From assembly GCA_035328405.1 (NCBI GenBank), contig DAOLIT010000010.1, positions 1 through 64,000 of the forward strand: DNA of 64,000 nucleotides, given 5' to 3'. The translations under genes were made by a program, and so were the position numbers. The notes under the pieces were generated by a model that saw only the letters and a list, made by a program, of their open reading frames with translations, did no database searches and was not told the DNA's origin. Below are positions 1-7,327 of this stretch, piece by piece. The DNA is from JAEUKA01 sp035328405 (GTDB lineage: Bacteria > Myxococcota_A > Polyangia > Palsa-1104 > JAEUJZ01). Position 1 is the first letter of the stretch, and each line of letters begins with the position of its first letter.

Positions 1-273
1 CAAAATCGCGCGCTCGCAGGCCGCCGGGTCGTGTCGGAACGCGGCCCCCACCTCGACGGACACGAGCGCGCCAGTGTACCGCCCTTCGGCCAGAAGGTCC
101 CGAGCCAGCGACCCGATCGCCGTCGTCTTGCCGATCTGCCGAGGGGCGTGCAGGACGAAATACTTTTGCTGCTCGATGAGGGTCAGCACCTCGGGCAGAC
201 GAGAGGTGGCCGACAGCATGTAATCAAACTCGGCCCGACAAGGCCCCGCCGTATTAAACACCCGTGTGCGCAT
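1..273 (-). CDS. AAA-type ATP-binding protein, N-terminal part (runs off window)
   Basis: The first 91 codons of a P-loop ATPase read leftward from an ATG at 271-273; the gene continues beyond base 1. The protein begins MRTRVFNTAGPC and has a Walker A motif APRQIGKTT at residues 43-51, followed by a hydrophobic segment expected for the next beta strand. The start and the spacing to the P-loop match the AAA ATPase family that opens with M-R-x-F-x-x-x-GPC, to which the complete gene at 27426-28505 also belongs. The substrate and role of this family are unknown to me. The upstream (right-hand) side is occupied by the 42-bp hairpin array, whose nearest unit begins 21 bp from the start codon, so any promoter lies inside or beyond the repeats. 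The C-terminal domain cannot be seen. Confidence 0.8.
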   Translation of the reverse strand, partial: MRTRVFNTAGPCRAEFDYMLSATSRLPEVLTLIEQQKYFVLHAPRQIGKTTAIGSLARDLLAEGRYTGALVSVEVGAAFRHDPAACERAIL

Positions 274-293
274 CTGCCGCGCATCCTAGCAGC

Positions 294-645
294 GAGGTCC
301 CGCCAACCTCCAACGAACATTTCCATGACCCTTCCGAGGTCCCGCTGACCTCCAAACATCATTTCCATGACCCTTCCGAGGTCCCGCTGACCTCAAAACA
401 TCATTTCCAAGACCCCCGCGAGGTCCCGCTGACCTCCAGACATCATTTCCATGACCCTGGCGAGTATCCGCTAGTCTCCAACGAACATCCCCATGACCCT
501 GGCGAGACTCCGCTAGTCTCCAACGAACATCCCCATGACCCCCGCGAGTATCCGCTGGTCTCCAACGAACATCCCCATGACCCCCGCGAGTATCCGCTGG
601 TCTCCAACGAACATCCCCATGACCCTGGCGAGACTCCGCGATTCG
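294..645. repeat. 42-bp tandem array of hairpin units (8 full copies plus a partial)
   Basis: Units start at 294, 336, 378, 420, 462, 504, 546 and 588, with a partial ninth at 630; spacing is exactly 42 bp. Each unit opens with an inverted repeat around the loop CCGCT or a close variant. Units 2-4 have GAGGTC/GACCTC, units 6 and (in part) 5 have GAGACT or GAGTAT with AGTCTC, and units 7-8 have GAGTAT/GGTCTC, which pair less well. There are no unique spacers, so it is not a CRISPR. Because 42 is a multiple of three, long ORFs cross it in several frames, but none has a ribosome site or family resemblance. It fills most of the 426-bp gap between the ATPase start and the anti-sigma gene end. Confidence 0.95.
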
Positions 646-699
646 GCTGGTTCGGGGCGGCTCTGGCCGGGGTTTGTTGGGGCGCGGGTTTGGGAGGAG

Positions 700-2289
700 T
701 TAGTAGGCTGCGTCGGCTTTGGAGGTCTGGGCCTTGGCTTTGGCGGGGGCGTTGTTCGCAGGCGACGGAGGCGGCGCGGCCTTCTTGACCACGGCGGCGC
801 GTTTGAAGCTGCTCGGCTCGAACGCGCGTTCCATTTTGGGCACGGAGATCGGGCGCGGGGCAGACGGAAGCGCCAGGTTGCGCTGCTGCAAGTTCTGGTA
901 GTTCTGCTGCGGGGCGACCTGATCGCGATTGGCGGCAGGCAGGTTGTTCTGCGGGGTCGCGCGCGTGCCGCATTCCTGTTGCCAGGACAGCTTCGCTTCG
1001 ACGAGACCTGGGGCGGATGGAAACCGCCGCTCGATTTTGGTCAGGGTCTCGCGGGCCTGGTCACAACGGCGCAGCCGAATCGACTCGTTCGCCTGGGCCA
1101 ACCACTCGCCAGCAAGGTTGCCGTCGGCAGCCGGGACGCCCGCATTCCCTGTGGCCTTGTCTTCGTCAGCCAAGGTTTCTGTGTCGCGTGGGCGCAGGTT
1201 GCGCGTCTGGCCCGTCCCGGCGCGGGCAGCCTGAACTTCGGCTTCGACAGGCGATGCGGCCTGCACAGGCGCTTGGGTGGGCGGGGGAACCTGGGCCAGC
1301 TCGGCGCGCTCGAGCTGTTGGATGGTGCGCTCCCGTTGCTGTTGTTCCTGTTGCTCGACAAGTCCGCCCGAGCGGCGCTCCTGGGCGGGGGCTGTTGCAA
1401 CGCTCGAACCGGCGACGACTGGCCCACGGACCTGCGCTCGGTTTTCGGCTGGCTCAGCTTCCTCGGCAAGCGCAGGAGGCGGCTGCGCAAATTCCCGGGG
1501 ACCGGCATTCGAGGCCCCGGTCGAAACACCGGTCTGGGCCAGGGTCTTCTTCGACGGCTCGGCGGGAACATCGTCTGACCGCACAGCCTGTCCGAAGGCG
1601 GGGCTTTCCGCGATGGGTTTGGGCGGCGGGGCCGACGGAACAACGGTAACAACGTCACCGGCCACGCGGGACACGCCCGCACGGTCGGCTGGCTTGGAAT
1701 CGGGGGTGGCGTTGCCGTACACAACGGGCTGGGCGGCGGACTCGGCCTTTTTTGCGGTCAGCGCGGCAACACCGGGTCCTTGCGTCGGTGGTGCTGGCGG
1801 GGCGGGGCGATCTGCAAAGGCAGACAGTGCTTCTTTCGAGACCGGCACAGTGACGGTCGGGCCGACAGACGGGCTCGGAACCGGAGTATCGGACACGAGA
1901 ACTTTGGGTTCGCTGGACGTAAACACGACGAGCAGCGCGGCAGCGGCAGCCACCGTGAACAGGGCGGTCGCAGGATGGGTCATAAACCGGCGAACTCTGC
2001 CCGAGGGAAATGCCAGGATTTTCCCGCCTCCGGTCGAGACGGTAGAGCCTTTTGGGGCACCGAGGGCGGCCTCCATGAGTTGCGCCTTCATCCGCGCCGC
2101 CGCGTCGTGGGAAAGCGACGGCTTGGGCAAGGCAGCAGCCTTTTGTCGCACGAAAGACAGGGCTTCGACTTCCTTTGTACACGCTGCGCAGGAGGCCAAA
2201 TGCCCTGCAAACTCTGCCCGTTCTGCGTCGGCCAGCTCGCCGTACAGATAGTCGAGCACCTGTTCGTCGTATTTACACTGCTCGCTCAT
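700..2289 (-). CDS. Transmembrane zinc-finger anti-sigma factor
   Basis: A 529-residue protein predicted to hold the adjacent ECF sigma factor at the membrane. Residues 1-40 carry the ZAS signature H30-x3-C34-x2-C37. A single hydrophobic segment lies at about 106-124 (ATALFTVAAAAALLVVF), which would put the remaining 400 residues in the periplasm. That tail is rich in Pro, Ala and Gln and is largely low complexity, except for a helical, TPR-like stretch around 395-440. The ATG overlaps the sigma-factor stop (ATGA), so the two are translationally coupled. The tail is much longer than in typical anti-sigma factors and could be the signal-sensing part. The identification of the ZAS domain is firm; the trigger is unknown. 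Confidence 0.85.
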   Translation of the reverse strand: MSEQCKYDEQVLDYLYGELADAERAEFAGHLASCAACTKEVEALSFVRQKAAALPKPSLSHDAAARMKAQLMEAALGAPKGSTVSTGGGKILAFPSGRVRRFMTHPATALFTVAAAAALLVVFTSSEPKVLVSDTPVPSPSVGPTVTVPVSKEALSAFADRPAPPAPPTQGPGVAALTAKKAESAAQPVVYGNATPDSKPADRAGVSRVAGDVVTVVPSAPPPKPIAESPAFGQAVRSDDVPAEPSKKTLAQTGVSTGASNAGPREFAQPPPALAEEAEPAENRAQVRGPVVAGSSVATAPAQERRSGGLVEQQEQQQRERTIQQLERAELAQVPPPTQAPVQAASPVEAEVQAARAGTGQTRNLRPRDTETLADEDKATGNAGVPAADGNLAGEWLAQANESIRLRRCDQARETLTKIERRFPSAPGLVEAKLSWQQECGTRATPQNNLPAANRDQVAPQQNYQNLQQRNLALPSAPRPISVPKMERAFEPSSFKRAAVVKKAAPPPSPANNAPAKAKAQTSKADAAY

Positions 2290-2936
2290 GAGAGTGCTCG
2301 CGCCATGTCTTCATATTCTTCCAAAAGCGACCGCAACTTGGTCAGGGCGTATCGCATTCGGCTTTTGACGGTGTTCTCGGAAATTCCGACGATCTCGGCG
2401 ATTTCCTTGAACGAAAGATCGGCCTCTTCGCGCAACAAAAACACCTCGCGCTGGTCGTCGGGCAAGGTCTCGATGGCTGCGCGCAGCTTCTTTTGAAGCT
2501 CCTCGGATACGGCCTGCCTTTCGACGGACAGCGCCTTGTCTGCGGTGCGTTCGAGAAGGCTGTGCCCTTCCTCGTCCACCGCGTCGAGGCTTTTGGCCCG
2601 CCGATGCTGCATGCGTCGAGAGTGATCGATGCAAAGGTTGCGGGCGAGGGTGTACAGCCAAGTCGTGAACCGCGCCCGCTCTTCGTAGTGATCTTTTTGC
2701 TTGATGACGCGCAGGAACGTCTCTTGCGTCAGCTCCTCGGCGACAGCTTTTACGCCGACGGAACGAAAGACAAATTGGAAAATGGGCTTCTGGTGACGCT
2801 CGAGCAAAAGCTCGAAGGCGCGCGGATCGCCGCCTCGAAATCGGACCATGAGCGTTTCGTTGGCTTCGTCGCGCACCCAAACCCTCAAAAAGACAGAGGA
2901 TGACTCGGGGCGATATGCTATCTCAGTGACGTGCAT
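2286..2936 (-). CDS. ECF-type RNA polymerase sigma-70 factor
   Basis: A 216-residue ECF sigma factor. Region 2 spans roughly residues 35-105 (ELTQETFLRVIKQ, then TWLYTLARNLCIDHSRR) and region 4 about 155-210 (LPDDQREVFLLREEADLS, ISENTVKSRMRYALTKL, the helix-turn-helix). There is no region 1.1 or 3. It would direct RNA polymerase to a small regulon, normally including its own promoter. Its stop overlaps the start of the downstream anti-sigma gene by four bases. Internal ATGs near residues 30-35 could be the true start, since the first 30 residues look unlike the family. Only about 80 bp separate it from the divergent kinase gene, so both promoters must lie there. Confidence 0.92.
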   Translation of the reverse strand: MHVTEIAYRPESSSVFLRVWVRDEANETLMVRFRGGDPRAFELLLERHQKPIFQFVFRSVGVKAVAEELTQETFLRVIKQKDHYEERARFTTWLYTLARNLCIDHSRRMQHRRAKSLDAVDEEGHSLLERTADKALSVERQAVSEELQKKLRAAIETLPDDQREVFLLREEADLSFKEIAEIVGISENTVKSRMRYALTKLRSLLEEYEDMARALS

Positions 2937-3015
2937 TTAGAAACACCCTTGCGCCCACCCGTTTCTTCTCGGCGCTTAAGACTATGGAACGCGCGCGGCG
3001 CGGAAGGGATCTGCG

Positions 3016-4314
3016 ATGCTCGAGAGAGTCGGTTCCTGCCGCATTGAAGCCGAGTTGGCGTCGGGCGGCATGGCGGTGCTGTACCGCGCGGTGCAGGAAA
3101 CGCTGAACCGTCCCGTCGCGGTGAAAGCCCTCAAGTCGTCGGTTCAGCAGGATCAGGTGTTCGCCGAGCGGTTCGAGCGAGAAGCACACACACTCGCGCA
3201 GCTTCAGCACGAGAACCTGATTCACGTCTACGAGTTTGTGCGCGAACACGGCGCGCTGTTCATCGTGATGGAGCTGGTCGAAGGCATCGACCTTTTCGAT
3301 TTGCTGGAAAAAGTGCCGCGCATTCCTCCGACGGTCGCGGCTTGCATCGCGCTGCAAATCGCGCGGGCGCTCAGCTATCTGCACACGATGGGCGTGCTGC
3401 ACCGTGACTTGAAACCAGCGAATGTGCTGCTCAACCGGCACGGCATCGTCAAGCTCGGGGATTTTGGGATTGCGGACGATCCCAGGCACGCAGGAGATCT
3501 GACCGCGACGGGAGCGACCCTGGGAACGCCGAGTTACATGAGCCCGGAACAGATTGTGGGCGAACGGCTGGATTGGCGTTCAGATCAATTTTCGCTGGGC
3601 GTGGTGCTGTACCAAATGCTGACGGGAGCAAAGCCGTTTGTGGAAGACGACCGTCACACCCTGGCCGAGAAGATTCGGACGCAGCCGCATCCGTCGATGG
3701 ACAAACGCTGCCCTCGGGTGCCGCCGAAGCTTGCGAACATCGTCAACCGCTGCCTGCACAAAAAGAAAAACGATCGATACCGGACGCCCGAACAACTGCT
3801 TTGCGCGCTGGAAGGTTTCGTCGGGGAGCGCGTGGAAGCCAACGGCCATGCACACATCGTGGAGTTTCTGGTCGAGCATGGATTGCAACCGCGTTCCTCT
3901 CTCGCTGCGGATCGGTCGATCGCGACGGTGAAAGCTCGGCGACGCTTGGTACTTCCAAACGCGATGCGACTGCCTCTTGCGCATGCAGCGGTGCTGGTCT
4001 TGTTTTTGTCGTCAGTGGCGCTCGTGCGGGCACTCTTGCCGGGCTTGTTGCCATCGCCTCTTGCCGCACCGACGGTGCCGAACGAAAAACTGGCTCGGTT
4101 GTCCCTGACGGCTGATCCGTGGGCGGAAGTGGTCATCGACGAGACGGTTGTGGAAACGACGCCGTTTGCGACGCCTTTGCGCTTGTGGCCGGGCCGGCAT
4201 TTCGTCGAGCTGCGCGGCCCGTTTTTTCGGCCCGTTCGACAGGTGTTGGATCTCTCGGCAGGCGAACACCGAACGATGCACGTCCGCATGCAGCGCTGGG
4301 GACAAGAAAAATGA
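3016..4314 (+). CDS. Transmembrane Ser/Thr protein kinase with PEGA-like C-terminus
   Basis: A 432-residue Hanks-type kinase. The glycine loop is degenerate (ASGGMAVLY, residues 15-23). The lysine is K37 (VAVK), the catalytic loop HRDLKPAN has D131, and DFG starts at D149, so it should be active. Cytosolic residues 1-280 are followed by a basic stretch and one membrane segment at about 320-340. The last 70 residues, predicted outside the membrane, resemble a PEGA domain (VVIDE...TPFATPLRLWPGRHFVELRG). The gene overlaps the next one by ATGA and heads a co-directional run ending with an RND efflux pump, so it may sense or control envelope state. Target proteins are not evident. Confidence 0.93.
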   Translation: MLERVGSCRIEAELASGGMAVLYRAVQETLNRPVAVKALKSSVQQDQVFAERFEREAHTLAQLQHENLIHVYEFVREHGALFIVMELVEGIDLFDLLEKVPRIPPTVAACIALQIARALSYLHTMGVLHRDLKPANVLLNRHGIVKLGDFGIADDPRHAGDLTATGATLGTPSYMSPEQIVGERLDWRSDQFSLGVVLYQMLTGAKPFVEDDRHTLAEKIRTQPHPSMDKRCPRVPPKLANIVNRCLHKKKNDRYRTPEQLLCALEGFVGERVEANGHAHIVEFLVEHGLQPRSSLAADRSIATVKARRRLVLPNAMRLPLAHAAVLVLFLSSVALVRALLPGLLPSPLAAPTVPNEKLARLSLTADPWAEVVIDETVVETTPFATPLRLWPGRHFVELRGPFFRPVRQVLDLSAGEHRTMHVRMQRWGQEK

Positions 4315-4799
4315 GACGGCATCTTCAAGCGTGTGGGGTCGCGGGTTGGGTCGTTTGGGCAGGGTCTTTTCCGGCCTTGGCTCGGACAGAATCGGTGGGA
4401 CCGGCGAAAAGCACGGTGGCGAGTCGAATGAAGATGACCGGCGCGCCTCAGAAACATGACGCGAGGGGAGCGGTGGCGGTGGTGTCGCCGTCTCACAAAG
4501 TCGAACGCGCTCGGTTTGATGTGGGGTTTCTGAAGGCAAAACAACTGTTTCAGACGGGCCAATATGTCGAGTCGGTGGTGTTGCTGACTCGAACGCTCGC
4601 GGAAACCCAACCGACGCTGGACCAGCAAGTGCAGGCCTATGAGCTTTTGGCGAGCGGATATGTTGCGCTCGGGCAACGGGACTTGTCGATCGGGGTGTTT
4701 CTTGCGCTGTTGCGCCTGCGACCGGACTTTGAACTCGATCCGGTCAAGGTGTCCCCAAAAATTCGGGCGGTTCTCGACGAAGCGCGGACACGGCTGTAA
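4311..4799 (+). CDS. Exported TPR-like protein
   Basis: A 162-residue protein whose ATG overlaps the kinase stop (ATGA), which fixes the start. It begins with a signal-like segment (VAGWVVWAGSFPALA) and then a Ser/Lys-rich linker. From about residue 70 it has helical repeats of TPR type (FLKAKQLFQTGQYVESVVLL, then YELLASGYVALGQRDLSIGVFLALLRLRPDF). The ending, in which calculated positions of a column of repeats finish with a PKIRAVLDEAR helix, is common in small myxobacterial TPR proteins paired with kinases. It probably acts in the periplasm as a partner for the kinase's extracytoplasmic domain; that pairing is inferred from the overlap alone. Confidence 0.7.
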   Translation: MRRHLQACGVAGWVVWAGSFPALARTESVGPAKSTVASRMKMTGAPQKHDARGAVAVVSPSHKVERARFDVGFLKAKQLFQTGQYVESVVLLTRTLAETQPTLDQQVQAYELLASGYVALGQRDLSIGVFLALLRLRPDFELDPVKVSPKIRAVLDEARTRL

Positions 4800-4847
4800 G
4801 AAAAGCGCGCTTTTCGCCGGCAAAAAAAGAGTGTACATCCCGTTTCC

Positions 4848-6167
4848 ATGCGTATCCGCGTCGCGTGCGTCAGGTGGCTGGTTGTTTGTTTCGCGGTTTT
4901 GCCAACGGAAATTGGAGCAACGGACAATGGGAGCTTGGCAGAACTTTCGTTCGATTCTGCGCTGCAAGAAGCTTTGTCGGCACCGAGGCTGACTGCCACC
5001 TCGAAGGCCCTTTCGGACAAGCGTGAGATGGATCGAAACATCTCGACGGTGACGAACAACCCTCAGGTTGCTATCCAGGCCGGATATCGTCGGGAAACAG
5101 AGGTGGGAGGTCTGGAAGCGCAAGTGAATGCTCAGCAGCCGTTCTCGTTCGGGCAGTACTCGCGGGCTCGAAAACAGGCGGCGCACGCAGAACAAAAACA
5201 ACTTGAAGCGGAACTGGCTCGTCTGAGGTTTGACCGAACACTTGCAGCGGGACGAGCTTGGTTGCGTTTGTGGGGGACGATGCAAGTCCTTCACGCAGCG
5301 GAGCACGAGGTCGAATTGGCCCAGAAATTGGCCGAACGAACGGCGCGAGCGGTGCACATCGGCGCGATGACGATGGCCGACAAAAGCGAAGCGGAAAGTT
5401 ACTTGGCCGAGGCTGAACTGAGTCTGCTGTCGCTGGAAGGAGAAGCGTTCGAGCAAGGTTTGGAACTTTCCGCGAGTCTTGGTCGGGGTGGGCAAGCGCC
5501 TCTTCGGCCCAAAGGCAAGTTGCCGTCGATTGCGTTGCCCGACATGAACGACGCGATGCGCAAAACGCTGTTTTCACAGGCGGCGCTTTTTCCGTCGGTG
5601 AAGGAAACACAGGAGGCGGTTGCCGCCGAGGCAGCGCGGCTCGAAGAATTGCGCAGCCAGAAGGCAGGTTCGATGTGGCTTGGGGCTCAGTTTGCACGGG
5701 AACCGACGGTGCCGTATTCGCTGGTGGGCCTTTTGGGGTTTCAATTGCCGCTGTTCGATCGAGGCGAACGCGAACGAGCCAACGCTCTTTCGGTGCTCGC
5801 ACAAAAACAGGGCGATTTTGCCGAAAGCACGCTGGCGGCGCGGATTCGTGTGACGTGGGCGCTGCACGATTTGGAACACAGCGACGAGATCGTGCGAAAG
5901 CTGCGCGACACGGCACTGCCCGCGACGGAACAAACGCTGCGGCTGAAAGAACGTCTTTTGGAACTCGGCGAAGCAACGATTTTGGAAGTGTTGCTTCAGC
6001 GACGGGCGGCATTCTCGCAAAGAGGCCGTCTGGGTCGCGCACAAGCCGAACACGCCGCGAGCCGCTTTTTCCTGTCGCAGCTTTTGCAGCATCTTCACAG
6101 TGAGCCACCCACGGCACCCCCGACCTACACGCCGACACATACACCCACTGTCGGAGCCAAGCCATGA
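4848..6167 (+). CDS. TolC-family outer-membrane efflux channel
   Basis: A 439-residue outer-membrane factor that would form the exit duct of the tripartite pump encoded next to it. A signal peptide covers about residues 1-24 (WLVVCFAVLPTEIGA). The body shows the two long amphipathic, coiled-coil helical repeats of the OEP family (EHEVELAQKLAERTARAV with GAMTMADKSEAESYLAEAEL, and later DTALPATEQTLRLKERLLEL with GEATILEVLLQRRA) and alternating strands (QVAIQAGYRRETEVGGLEAQ) for the beta barrel. It lacks an acylated N-terminal cysteine. Its stop overlaps the adaptor start (ATGA). Length is typical for CzcC/CusC relatives. Confidence 0.88.
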   Translation: MRIRVACVRWLVVCFAVLPTEIGATDNGSLAELSFDSALQEALSAPRLTATSKALSDKREMDRNISTVTNNPQVAIQAGYRRETEVGGLEAQVNAQQPFSFGQYSRARKQAAHAEQKQLEAELARLRFDRTLAAGRAWLRLWGTMQVLHAAEHEVELAQKLAERTARAVHIGAMTMADKSEAESYLAEAELSLLSLEGEAFEQGLELSASLGRGGQAPLRPKGKLPSIALPDMNDAMRKTLFSQAALFPSVKETQEAVAAEAARLEELRSQKAGSMWLGAQFAREPTVPYSLVGLLGFQLPLFDRGERERANALSVLAQKQGDFAESTLAARIRVTWALHDLEHSDEIVRKLRDTALPATEQTLRLKERLLELGEATILEVLLQRRAAFSQRGRLGRAQAEHAASRFFLSQLLQHLHSEPPTAPPTYTPTHTPTVGAKP

Positions 6168-7327
6168 AGCGGGAAATGGCGCTCGGGTTGGTTGGCCTGG
6201 TGTGGACCGCATGGGGTTGCCAAAAAAACACCGTTGAGGTAGCGCAACATCACACCTTGCCCGACGCAGCACAAACCGCAGGGCTCACGAGCGCAGCCAC
6301 GCCGTGGGTGAAACTTCAGCCCAGCGCGCAAACTCCGTTGTTCGAGGGTCCGGCGCAAATCCTTCCGTCGCCGGGCTCGATCGCCAACGTGATGCCAGTG
6401 TTTTCGGCGCAGGTCACGAAACTCTTGGTGCAACCGGGACAGCGCGTGGCGGCAGGTGAGCCGGTTTGCATCGTGCTGGCCCCCGAAGTCCTGCGAGCGG
6501 CAGGCAGTCTTGTCGGCGCGGGTCTGCGGCTGCAAGCGCACCTTCAGCGAAAAGAACAGCTTTTGGCGCTCAAAAACGAGGGTTTGGCGCGGCTTTCGGA
6601 TCAGCTCGAAACCGACGCACGGATCGCTGAGGCCAAAGCCACGCAACTGGAGGCCACAGCCGTGTTGCAAGCGGCGGGTGTTTCGGCGCACGAGGCGGCT
6701 ACTTTTTTGCAAAACGGCGGAAAAATCACGTTGCGCAGCCCGATTGCGGGCGTGGTGGTCAGCGTCAGCGTCAATCTGGGAAATGTGGTTTCGCCGGGGA
6801 CCGCGCTTTTGAAAATCGTGGGCGCGCAGGACCATCGCATCGAGGCGCGGCTTCTGTCGAACGTGCCGGAACATGCGCGATTTGAACTGCGGCTGCCGTC
6901 GGGAAAACGAATGCCGCTGCGGCTTCTGGAACGCTCTCCGCAAGCCGACAGCCGAGATGGAACGCGGCTTTCGTGGCTGGTCGTCGAGGAAAGCGGCGCG
7001 CCCGGAAACCTGACCGGAAATACGCCAGCGACCAGCGAAGCAGAGCTCGTTCCGGGGTTGTGGGGAAAAGTGGTTGTCCTGTCCAAACCCCAACAGGGAC
7101 AGGACAAATCGTATGTCGTTCCGTCGAGAGCACTGAAAATTGTGGGCACGGGAGCGCAGATTGTTCGGCGCGGCGCAAAAGACCAACCGGAACCCGTTTC
7201 GGTTCGAGTGCAGTGGAGTTCTTCCGTCGAGGCTCTGGTTTCTGCGCCGGAACTCCGCGACGACGATTGGATTGCGCAGGACGCCAGCCAGCACCAATTG
7301 AGCGGTGTGGGCGGAGTGGAACGATGA
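6164..7327 (+). CDS. Efflux RND periplasmic adaptor (membrane fusion lipoprotein)
   Basis: A 387-residue adaptor linking the inner-membrane RND pump to the outer-membrane channel. It carries a lipoprotein signal with the lipid-attachment cysteine at residue 19 (VWTAWGC). The biotinyl-lipoyl-like half motifs frame a helical hairpin: QVTKLLVQPGQRVAAGEPV on the first side and ITLRSPIAGVVVSVSVNLGNVV on the second. The helical hairpin between them is short. The start overlaps the channel gene stop and its own stop overlaps the pump start, both as ATGA, giving a strictly coupled operon. No histidine-rich or methionine-rich metal-binding extension is seen. Confidence 0.88.
   Translation: MKREMALGLVGLVWTAWGCQKNTVEVAQHHTLPDAAQTAGLTSAATPWVKLQPSAQTPLFEGPAQILPSPGSIANVMPVFSAQVTKLLVQPGQRVAAGEPVCIVLAPEVLRAAGSLVGAGLRLQAHLQRKEQLLALKNEGLARLSDQLETDARIAEAKATQLEATAVLQAAGVSAHEAATFLQNGGKITLRSPIAGVVVSVSVNLGNVVSPGTALLKIVGAQDHRIEARLLSNVPEHARFELRLPSGKRMPLRLLERSPQADSRDGTRLSWLVVEESGAPGNLTGNTPATSEAELVPGLWGKVVVLSKPQQGQDKSYVVPSRALKIVGTGAQIVRRGAKDQPEPVSVRVQWSSSVEALVSAPELRDDDWIAQDASQHQLSGVGGVER

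Noticed and set aside
294..645. CRISPR array
   Set aside because: Units follow each other with no unique spacers, and no cas genes are nearby. The arrays at 47861 and 61210 fail for the same reason.
264..788. A 174-codon frame through the 42-bp array
   Set aside because: Same reason: repeat-derived open frame, overlapping the anti-sigma gene at its end, without a ribosome site.
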